From: Garcia nutans
Lineage: Eukaryota; Streptophyta; Magnoliopsida; Malpighiales; Euphorbiaceae
Direction of reading: 5' to 3'
DNA length: 64,000 nucleotides
Assembly (NCBI GenBank): GCA_947685225.1
Contig: CANTUV010000009.1
Coordinates: 2,480,001 to 2,544,000 of the forward strand
Each line of letters opens with the position of its first letter. The first letter of the stretch is position 1. Below, in pieces: positions 48,619 through 60,600 of this stretch. The notes under the pieces are model-generated. The model saw only the letters and a program-made list of their open reading frames with translations. It had not been told where the DNA came from and did no database searches. The position numbers and the translations under genes were made by a program.

Positions 48619-51600
48619 ATGGCGATTGAAGAAGATGTAGAGAGTTGTGGAAGTAGAGCAATAGAGTCTTACTCACAGGCGAATCCTGGCCACCATATGC
48701 AAAAGCTAGAGGTGTATAACGAAGTTCTTAGGCGAATCCAAGAGTTTAATGAAGAAGAGGCAAATCTTCCTGGCTTTGATGATCAGCTTTGGCTTCATTT
48801 CAATCGATTACCTGCCAGGTTATTTGTTTTTAAAATTTTTAACTTAACTTTTGATCTTTTTTTTTTATTTTAAATATTGATAGTTTGTTTGGATTCTGAG
48901 AAACAGAAGGAAACGTTAGAAAGAATATCATCATCACTTGAATCTTTTAATTGGTGTAAACCTTAGCAACTCATACTTATTAGGAGATTCCTAGTTTTCA
49001 CTTTTTTCTTTTTGGTCCCCCATTATTAATCTTAACCATCATAATTTTCAGATTTACTTTTAATTGCGTATTTGCATTGTAATCAAACAATGAAAAACAA
49101 TAATTCATAGTTATTTAAATATTAAAAATCATACATTAATTTTTTTTCTCTCTCTTTAATTTTTCATTTGATTTTTGTTGATTTTCTTCTTTCCTTTCTT
49201 GCTGAAATCTGACTTATACTCTGATAAACGAGAGAGTAAATAATGTGGTTTTTCGAACTATGATGCGTTCAGTTTGGAATTTGATATTCAATTTGAATGG
49301 TCTGTTCTTGCTCTGTTTTTAAATGCATAGATATGCATTGGATGTGAATGTTGAGAGAGCAGAAGACGTGCTTACACATAAAAGACTATTGCAGTTGGCA
49401 GAAGATCCTGCTAATAGACCCGCCTTTGAAGTTCGTCCTGTACAGGTGAACATTTACTGCTTAACTAGTCATAGACATTGCTTTGCTGTTTTTCTTAGAT
49501 ATGTGGTCAGGAAAAGGTCAATAGTGTTTTACCATATGTGAATAGTGCTATTGAAGGCTAAGCTTCAATCTGTTTCATAGAATTTGGGTGTGCTGATTTC
49601 AAACTCGGGCATGTGTTGGCTTTGGATTTCCGTTGATTTGATTACTTATTGGTCTCTCAACCTAATAGTTGAAGCTTTTGTCTTGTTTGTCTTGGCATAG
49701 TATTCAAGCCTGGTTCATGGACAACTATGTCCTAATTTTAGAATTGCAATTCAGTTAATTCTCAATTTTCCTACTATTTTTTCTACAGTGAGAGCAGTCT
49801 CTTGTTTTCACCTATAAGAATAGTGGCTCTATCTTTGACCTTTCTTTCACCTAATGAAGGTGATATTTGTCATTTGGATGCTGTGGAAAAAAAGGAGCAA
49901 ATTTCTTGGGTGATCTATCTTAATCTCAGTCAAATAAGAATGATTGTCAAAATGTTGACTTTGAGTAGGAAATTTATTTTTCTTGTTTATGAAAGTTCTT
50001 TTGTATTATAGGGCCTTCTTCCTCCCATATTGAATAGCTTATGGTGCGTGGAAAGTCTAATTATTTACCCAAGTTCTTAGAATTCTAGTTGGCAACTATT
50101 TGTTTTACATGGAGTTTATTAAGAATGTTCATGCCTCTATTTTGTTGAAATTTCTAACCAGCTGAGTGTCATCTGAATTATTTAGGTTAACAAAAGAGGA
50201 ACTTTTAACCACCCTTCAGTTATCTTTGATATGAATTGCAGAACGAATGTACATAATATTCCATTTGGTAATGTCATTCATTAATGTATGTACTATTGTG
50301 TTTGATGTCATTCATTTGCTGGCATTACCATCATTTTTGTTTTACTTGAACAGTCTTATGAAATATTGGTGATATATAGCTTGGAATTATCTGATTAGTC
50401 TAAATCATTGATGTATGATGAGTAGTGTTCTCCCCAATACAGGTCTATCCCATTTCCAATGGAATGTCTCTTGATTCTGGCCATTCAGATAGTGCGATGA
50501 AAGAAGATGCACAAAGTTCTTATTTTTCAAGCAAACAAGGGTATACTATTTATGTTTTTTACTTGCCTATTTACATTCTTCATCTTGTTCAGAGTTGTGG
50601 TGGTCACATGTTCTAGTTTAATATTGTTCTACTCGTTCCTTGTAAAACCTGTATTTGCTTGTCATTTATTGGTGATGCTCTCTTTCTCTCCCTATTGTTC
50701 TCTGTGCAGCACCCATCCGCCACCTACCTTTGGTTCATCACCTAATCTTGAAGCGCTTGCATTTCAAGCCAATAGTTATCATGTTGAAGATGGAGATAGT
50801 GCTGTAAATTCAGCACACCTTTCTCGGTAAGAAGTTTGACTTTGTGGTACTTCCTACTTCCTTAGACATTATCAGCTGTAAATGAGTAAAATGGAAATTC
50901 TCTCTTGTTCTTTTTGATTGATACGAAATCATATAATGTTAGATCAAAATTCTCAACATTCTCTGTGAGTGATGAGATCAGATTTATTATTTGCATGAGG
51001 CCTCTATATTTGGAATTGATGTTCAACTTTAGCATATCTTCTTAGCAACTATGAATGTAACTTTGGTTCATATTGACATTATTATTATGCAACTGATAAT
51101 CTTATAGGCCTATGCATGAGATCACCTTTTCAACAGTTGACAGGCCGAAACTTCTTAGTGAGGTTGGTACTCAGTTCCATAAATATCTTGTGTTTTTAAA
51201 TTATGTTGGACTAATGTTGGCTTGGTGGCATGCTTTATATGTTTTTGGGCAGAAATGTGGTAAGAAGTTTTCAGATTTGTTTCATCTGATAGAGCTACAC
51301 ACATACTAATCCATTGTTTATCTTTGTATGGCAATCTGAAGGAAAAAAAAATAATGTGTGTAGTTCAAACATTCCAAATTTGTTTGATCTGGTGGCCATT
51401 TAAATTACTGATAGAGTCACATTAGACAGTAAGTTCATGCACTAGATAATAGATACAAGTGAATACTTTAAATACTTTTCCAGTTGACTTTCCTACTTGC
51501 GGAGATTGGATTAAACATTCAAGAAGCTCATGCTTTCTCCACTGTTGATTGCTATTCTTTGGATGTTTTCGTTGTTGACGGTTGGCCATGTGAGGTAAGA

Positions 51601-54600
51601 CCATATACTTATTTCTTTAAATTGTCTATTGAAGTATTTGTTAGGGAGTGGAGAAAACACTGAGCAGTTATTATTATGATGGTGAACCTGTAATTGTTGT
51701 AAATACGTGATATGGATATGAATTTTCTTTTCTCATTTTCCCTTTTTCTTTTAGGCTTGTTGATAAAAAAAATTGCATTTTTCAATTTTGTCAATCTTTA
51801 ATTTTTGTCAAAATTTCAAAGCAGTTGTGTTCCTCCGGTAAAAAATGAAACAAACATTAATATCTTCATTCCAAGTGATATAAAAACATTTTTTAATATT
51901 TTTATCTCTCTCTCTCTCTCTCTCTCTCTTACACTCTGTCGCTCTCAATCGAAACCCCAGTTACCCAACCTGATCCATTGGTGGTAGTAGGAAGTCAAGA
52001 CAACCAAATAAATTGTTGTTTCATGTGGAATGATTCTGTGATTCCTTGCTGCAAGCGCAACCAGTTTGCTCTTCACAGCCAAAATTCACCATGTTTCCAA
52101 TCTTTGTCCTTTCAGGCCTTAAAATTTTATACAAAGACATACTTAAGCATGGATATATGTTGGTACATGTTTGTGAGATAGAGGGAAGTTACCAGATACT
52201 GAGAGTTCCAGTGACAAATAGGGTGGGCCACTTACTGTATGTTTGTTTTGGGAAATGATCGTATACCTCTGATATGAATGTATTTTTATTTGTTGAGCCA
52301 ATGTCATTCTTAAGCTGTATAGGAGAATGTGGGAATGTTAAGGGAATAGATTTTGAGTAGTGGCTTGTTGACAGGGTGAGAAGGTCATTTTCTCCAACAA
52401 GGGGGAGAACGATGGAGAATAGGATTTCTAGAAAATCTAAATACAAAGATTCAAGCCGCTTTATTGGTGATAAAAACAAAAATGCCAGCAATTATACTAT
52501 TTTGAGTCGTGTGATGTCCAAGAAAGTTCAGGTTTGAAACTTAAAATATTCTTTTATTCTGTTCCTGTCACTTTTACTATTCCCATATACTGTTCACATT
52601 ATCAACAGCCCCATAATTCCCTGTTATTGTATAATCTCACTTACCAAATCCATCCTTTTACAAATCCTAAACTCTGACCTATAGTTTCTACATCCTAGTT
52701 TTTGTATAAACCTAAAATACACTATCTATAACCAACCCTCCAATCCTCTGTGTTATAAGAGTTGGGTGAGAGGCATGGTGAACAGAGAGAGAGGGGATGA
52801 GATAAAAAAAAATTAAAATTAATTTTTTCTTCCATTTAGAATCAAAATAATTTTTTTATTTAGATTCTGACTAGGACGTGAATACAACAACAACAACTAA
52901 GCCTTAGTCCCAAGCAAGTTGGGGTCGGCTGTATGGATCCTCAACAAAATAAGCTCAAAAGACACCAAAAAAAGATACTCCAGCCTTAGGCCCCCTCCAA
53001 GACACGGATTTTACGTCTCCATTCAAGTCTGTCATTAATCAAATCCGCATCAAGATCTAAGGCACGTAAGTCTCTAGCTATCACCTAATTCCACACAGTT
53101 CTAGGTCTTCTACGACCTCTAGCCCCCTCAATCAACAAATTTTCACACTTACGAATCGCAGCATTAGGAAGTCTTCTTAAAACATGCTCATACCATCTAA
53201 GTCTTCCTTCCCTCACCTTATCTCCGACATCCGCTACTTAGACTTTTTGTCGAATATGAACATTTTTAATTTTGTCCAGTTTGGTATGTCCACACATCCA
53301 TCTTAGCATCCTCATTTCTGCCACACTCATCTTATGCAAATGTTGTCCCGTTGGTGCCCAACACTCACTACCATAGAGCATCGCAGGCCTAACAACCGTC
53401 CTATAGAATTTACCTTTCACTTTCAGAGGTATTTTCTTATCACATAGAACCCCAGTCGCACCCTTCCACTTCAACCACCCTACCTGTATTCTGTGAGCCA
53501 CATCTTCATCTATACGGCCATCATTCTAGAACACCGAACCTAAATATTTGAACTGCTTGGTTTTAGGAACCAAAACTTCATCCAACTTAACCTCATGTTC
53601 CTGCTTCTTCCTTAGACTGAACTCACAGTGCATATATTCCGTTTTACTCCTACTTAACTTAAAACCCTTGTCCTCGAGGGTTTTTCTCCACACTTCCAAC
53701 TTACGGTTTACACCAGCACTAGTCTCATCAATTAAAATAATGTCATCAGCAAACAACATACACCAAGGAACATCGTCTTGTATGCTTCTGGTTAGCTCGT
53801 CCATAACCAGGGTAAATAAGTATGGACTCATGGCCGAACCTTGATGCAATCCGGTAGTAATGGGGAAAGCCTCAGTGTCTCCACCAGGTGTTTTCACACT
53901 AGTGGATGCATTCTCATACATGTCCTTGATGATGTTGATATATTTGCGGCTGACTCCTTTCCTCTTCAAAACCCACCATAACACTTCTCTTGGTACTCTA
54001 TCATAGACTTTCTCCAAGTCAATAAATACCATGTGGAGATCTTTCTTCTTCTCTTGATACAATTCCATTAGTCTTCTTAGAAGAGAAATAGTCTCCATGG
54101 TAGATCTCCCTGGCATAAACCCAAACTGATTCTCCGAAACTCTTGTAAGCTTCCTCAATCTGTGTTCAATAATCCTTTCCCATAATTTCATAGTATGGCT
54201 CATAAGTTTGATACCCCGATAATTTGTACAGCATTGAATGTCTCCCTTATTTTTATATATGGGTACCAGGATACTCTTCCTTCAGGCATTCGGCATCTTA
54301 CGTCCTTTCACAATAGCATTAAAGAGTTTAGTTAACCAGGCAACTCCTACCTCTCCAAGGTTCTTCTAAACCTCTATAGGAATACCATCCGGGCCACAAG
54401 CTTTACCAACTTTCATATACTTCAAGGCTTATCTTACTTCACTATGCAAGATCCTCCTAGACCAGCTGATATAACTATTTGTTGCAAGAAGACCTTGAAA
54501 ATCTTGTTCATGTTCAGGGTTGAATAACTGCTCAAAATAAGCCTTCCACCTCTCCTTAATCTCAACATCTCCTGTCAACACCCGTTGATCTTCGTCCTTT

Positions 54601-57600
54601 ATACATTTGACTTGGCTTAAATCTCTGCTTTTTCTTTCTCTCATCCTTGCAATCTTATAAATGCCCATTTCTCCCTCTTTAGTACCTAACTTTTGATAAA
54701 TCCCTTCTAAGGCTCTACCACGAGCTACACCAACAGCCTTCTTTGCCTCTTTCTTAGCCCTCTTATATTCCTCAAAGGCCTCGCTATTAACCGCATTCGG
54801 TAACTTTTTATACCATTCCCTCTTAGCCTTAATAGCCTTTTGAACCTCCCCATCCCACCACCATGCATCGTGCGGTCGAGGCCCTGCCCCTTTAGAGATC
54901 CCAAGCAATTTACTACCTGCTTTCTTAATGCCACCTTCCATTTTTGTCCACAAGTCCTCTGCACTAACCTCAAGGTTCCAAATGTCTTCCTTTAGTAACT
55001 TCTCCTTAAAGGTACCTTGAGCTAGGTCTTTCAATTTCCACCATCTTATCCTTGGTTCCAATACTTTCTTATCATTCCTCCAGCTACTTTTATTCTTAAC
55101 ATCTAAAACCACAATACGATGTTGCGCCGTCAATGCTTCACCCGGAATGACCTTGCAATCCTTACACTTACTTTTGTCCCGTCTTCGAGTAAGTATGAAG
55201 TCTATTTGACTTTGGGTTCATCCACTCTTAAAGGTAATCAAGTGTGACCCCCTCTTTTCAAAGCAGGTATTTGCCAGCACTAGATCATGAGCCACCGCAA
55301 AATCCAAAATGTTCTTTCCCTCCTCATTCCTGTTGCCAAAACCATAACCCCCATGGACCCTGTCATAACCATTACTGTCCTTACCAACATGCCCGTTAAG
55401 GTCCCCACCAATGAAAATTTGCTGATTATCCGGAATACTTTGCATGATTTCATCCATATCTTCCCAGAACTGAACCTTGGATGCTCCGTCCAAACCTACT
55501 TGGGGAGCATAAGCACTAATAACATTAATAGTGTCATCTCCCAAAACAAGCCTCAAAGAGATAATCCTATCTCCCTTTCTCTTCACTTCCACCACCTTGT
55601 CTTTAAGCGTAGGCTCAATAATAATGCCCACGCCATTCCTATTGTTATCCAAGCCACAATACCACAACTTATATCCTGAGTTACCAATCTCTTTTGCTTT
55701 ATTTCCCTTCCACCTGGTTTCCTGCAAACAAGCAATACTAACCTTCCTTCTTTTCAAAGTATCCACAAGCTCTATAGACTTTCCAGTCAGAGTGCCAATA
55801 TTCCAACTACCTAATCTTAATCGGCTCCCTTGGACTTGCTTCTTTAGCCACATTCGTCCATAATGCGGTAGCCCTTTCCTGTCTGACACCACATCCGGGC
55901 GCTGATATGGCGGGACTAACTTCTTTACCCATACCCGTCCATGGCATGGGAACCTTTGCTCATATTCCACCACACCCAGGCGTCGATGTGATGGAACCCC
56001 TTGCTCATTTAACACTACACCGGGGTGCCGATGTAGCGCGTGCCTAGGTGAGCACGTCCCAACGGTATAATGATAGCTTTGAGGATCCATAAAAAATTTG
56101 GCAAAATTTTACACTGGCCGCCAACCTACCGCAACCCTCCTCCTTTATCCGGGCTTGGGACCGGCTACGATACTCGCGGGCAGAGTTCTGACTAGGACGT
56201 GAATGTAACTAAAATTTGAAACCAGGACAAAGTTAATTTGGAAAAAATTGAAAGACAAGCAAATGCTAGAATCTGGTCATTAGGCATTTCTGTTAACATT
56301 TTTTAGGTTCTTGTAATTTCTTTTTCATATGTGGGCATAATTTCTTGAGAAAAATACACTATATGTTATTTCTTTTAACTTTATTTTCAAAGATATCCTA
56401 AAGTTTTTGTATGTACACTATATGTATACGCCTTTGAAAGTGGAGAATTTTTGAAATTGAAAGTTGAAAAGTGGATAATTATGAAAGAAAAAAAAGAAGT
56501 GGATATTTTTGAAAATATTTTTATTTTGGGATACTTTTTAAGAAATCCCTAATTTGTTCTCTCCTAATAATTATAGTTTAATCTTAATCCACTTTGTAGT
56601 AATAAATTCATTTAGATCTTTCATAAAGAGAATTGGGCTAATCATAGGTATGAAGGATGATGTAATGGCTCAGGAGAGCAACTCAAATATGTGCTGAATA
56701 ACCTTATTTTTTATTGATATCACTTCCACTACTAAATTTTTGAAAATATAGTCTCCTTCATTTTAGAATTCATGGAAACTTTTGTTTTCCATTCCTCTCT
56801 AACTGTTTGATTTTCTTCATCTAGTCCTGTATTTCAAATGGAAATATCATGGCTATTGATTCTTTATTCATTTAAAATCCCTCTTAAGAATTTGAATTTG
56901 AACAGCTGTATAGTAGAACAATGTTGCTCTTCAATTGTTATTTCCAAATCTTTGCACCTGTTCTTGTTTTGATTATTTTATTTACCATATACGAGACATA
57001 ATAATGATGTTATATTCAAATGGAGTATGAACATTTCAATGTTTACTGAATTTGACCTAAACTTTTGAGGAGAATTAAGAGAAGCTTTGGAAACTGTCAG
57101 CCTTTTTAATATTTTTGGCTTCATATTATTGATAAAAAAAAGTAACATTAAATGATTCAGATCTATGTCGAGACCTTGTTTATCTTTTTTTTGTACTTGG
57201 CTGTTTAATGGTTCTCGACATCATCATTTGCATTTTATGCATATGCCAAACAGCTTATGTAAACATGCTCGATTCTTTTTTGTTTTTTCCTTTATAATAC
57301 TAAGATAATTACCTAATCTACGCCTTTCCTTCACATTTCTGTGTTGCTGAAATAATTGCATATGGAAACTTCAGGAAACTGAGGAGCTTAGAAGTGCTCT
57401 GGGAAAAGAAATCCTAAAGTTTAAGGTAATTTTCCTCCATCTCTTTTTTCGTTTGCAATTACATCTTTAGAGACAAATCTTGAATGTGTTATACTATTGA
57501 TTGCTTAAACTTGGTAGTACTATATGAGTGCTTTGGCTGAATAAATTACTTCATATAATATCATTCGTGTTGACGGGATGGTGATAGAACAACATTTCTT

Positions 57601-60600
57601 TGAATTAGTGTATAACTTAGGCAACTTTGAACTCAACAGGTATTGGAGAGTATGACCCTGAATGGAACAGAAAGATTCATGCAGCCAACCCCAACTAGAT
57701 TGGGATTGAGACTTCTTGGGTGTTTAGTCATCTCTATAAAACCTGGGATGCTATTAATTGCTAGGATTAGTGTTCATGAAGTGGTTGCTTCATTATTTCT
57801 TCACAACGCATTCTTAAGTGCTATTTTATCTCTTGAAGCACATTTAAATTATGTTATGGTCCTTTTTTGTCCACATATGTGGCAATTGGAAAGGTTGCAA
57901 ATTTGTTACAACTGTGATAATCTTTTTGAAAGACGAAGAGCTGGGCAGATCTTTAAGGTGAAGGTAGTCTGGGTCTAGAGTATTGTTATGCTCATAGTTA
58001 CTGCATATTCTGTTGCCAATATACATATCTTCTTAGTGTGCTACATGATCATTAAAGAAGTATTTTACAACTATGAGCATAACAATATCTTAGTGTGCTA
58101 CATATCTTCTTAGTGTGCTTCTTAGTGTCCTTATTTTCGTTTTTAAATCTTCAGAGCCACAGATTGTTTTTAATTTCTTTTTGATCTTGATACATTAACC
58201 TTTCATGAATTTTATGCTTAGAGCTGTGCTAGACGAGACACCTCATATCCAATATATGCTTAGAGCTGTGCTAGACGAGACACCTCATATCCAATATAAT
58301 AAGTATATTACAATATTAGAGATTTTTAGCTTTTTGGGATTCCTTTTCTGCTTTCTTATGTTTTTTTTCAGGGGTGGGGAACCTGCAAAAGATTGCATGT
58401 TGTAATTGAATCATATTAATTTCACTGTGGTATCTTTGTTGATAAATGTGACCACTATTATTTTCTGTACTAACTACCAAGCACTGAATATTAACTTATA
58501 TATGCCTAAATAAGTTGAATCTGATTCTTTTGCTAGACCAACTCAGTTTTTTATGTAGGTTTTCAGCATGCACATGATGGCTCAACTATAAGTAACAATG
58601 CATGGTATATTTTTGATAAATTGTGATGTTCTGCAGGAGCAATGTTGTTCAAAACAGCCTACTGTATCTGCTGTGAGTAAGCAGAATGAGACAAGGGTTC
58701 AATCTCTTCCTGACTGCATTGAAATACCTAGCGATGGGACTGATGTCTGGGAAATTGATGCGAGTCAGTTAAAAACTGAAAACAAAGTTGCATCTGGATC
58801 GTATGGTGATCTGTAAGTTCATTATTTTGAAAAGAATTTTTGCTTGTTGTTCTCAGTTGATTTATCATTTAATCTCTTCAGGTACAGAGGCTTATATTGC
58901 AGTCAGGAAGTGGCGATCAAAATCCTCAAGCCTGAGCGTGTCAGTGCAGAAATGCTTAGAGAGTTTTCCCAAGAAGTTTATATAATGAGGTTTGTTATAA
59001 TATATACCTGAGGAAATTGCCATATGCTATTTCTAAAAGTTTTGTTTATGAACTTAATTTAATGTTTCAAGCGATACTTAAAATAGATAAGCAAAGGAAA
59101 AAGGATGGTGTTTGGCTTTGCAATTTTCTTCTCATGCGTACTAATTTCTTTTACATGCAATGGTCTTAAAATACATGTGTGTGTGTGTGTCTACTATAAC
59201 TTTTTGGAGTAAATGGTAATCTACTTGACTATCGCTAGGGAGAAAAGGGAAGGCCATCACCAGTGATGGTCCTGAAGGTGGACCTGGATTTGACCCAAAC
59301 TTTCAGTATTCTCGTATGTTTTGGCTGCATTCTTTACTGATTTTGCATATGAATGCGTTCTTCTTACTTTTTATTCCATGATAAGAATCTGGTCTGTCTA
59401 TGTTTCTCTCTTGACTGTTCTTTTGCTTTCTGCAATGACATGTTTGATTTGCAGGAAAATCCGGCATAAGAATGTCGTGCAATTCATAGGTGCATGCACC
59501 AAACCTCCAAACCTTTGCATTGTGACTGGTAAATCCTAGTCAATGTTTTACATCTATTGAGCGTCTTGTGTTTTGTAAAATTGGGAGCAATATGCTCTTG
59601 AGTGACCTTAGGCTATAGCTGTATGCTTAATGAAATTCTTGTAAAAGTAGTTGATGTTTCTATATTTGATCTCGGTCAGTTAATAAGTTCTTTCCTCAAG
59701 TTTTCCCATCCTTTCACTCTCCTTCACCTTTATTAGATGAACTGTGTTGCTAATAGGTAGAATTTTAATGTGTAAGTAGTGGTCTAGGTTGAGATTGACT
59801 GAAAAATCCTATCTATATAAACTCTATAAAAAATTTCATATTCTTAAAGGTTGACATGCCTTTTCTCTCTCTTCTTTGATATTAGAGTTCATGGCTAGAG
59901 GAAGTATTTATGACTTTCTACATAAACAGAAGGGTGTATTTAAGCTTCCCTCCTTAATCAAAGTGGCAACTGACGTTTCCAGGGGAATGAATTATCTTCA
60001 CCAAAATAATATTATTCATAGGGACCTGAAAACTGCCAATCTTCTGATGGATGAAAATGAAGTAAGAGGATTTCTTAATTTGTATGTTGAGCTCCATGGT
60101 CCTTGAATGTTCACATGAATTTCTTAGTTAAGAACTTTTTCTTTGCTGTTTCTTGATAAGTCCCCTCAATAAAATTTGCCATCATCCATATTGCATTTAC
60201 AACTAGGTTTTCTTTGGTTTCTTATTATCTCACGCTGCTGACACAACATCTTTAATAATTTTCAGTTTGCTGATATCTATTTATGCTCTTATCATCTTTA
60301 TGTTCATGTTATTGTGATAGTATGATATGTACATTTCTCTCTCATACGGTCATACAACCAATTTCTGCTTAGTATTTATAGATAAACCCATCGGACTTCG
60401 CAGTGGTTATTTGACAGTTGAGACTGTAGTTTGTCCACTTGTGCTGTGTGACACTAATTAGCAGTGGTTTTTTCATCATTTGTCCGCACAATTAACTTAC
60501 TATTGGCAATTGACTATATACACACACACACATACACATATATGTGTGTGTGTGTGTGCGCGCACGCGTGCGCGCATTTGTATGTACATATGTATGTATA

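Noticed and set aside
55287..55863. Plus-strand open frames inside the LINE
   Set aside because: They are antisense to the endonuclease ORF, which has all the family motifs.
57643..57978. 111-codon frame in kinase intron 7
   Set aside because: It begins in an old RTE-type tail and runs through intron sequence between two good exons; no domain is recognisable.
58205..58405. Frame with repeated MLRAVLDETPHIQY
   Set aside because: The repeat comes from a perfect 42-bp intronic duplication, and the kinase protein is complete without it.
59218..59300. GC-richer patch with CCATCACCAGTGATGG hairpin in a kinase intron
   Set aside because: It looked like a possible exon, but the flanking exons join in phase without it and no frame extends the kinase domain. 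It is probably a fragment of a transposable element.
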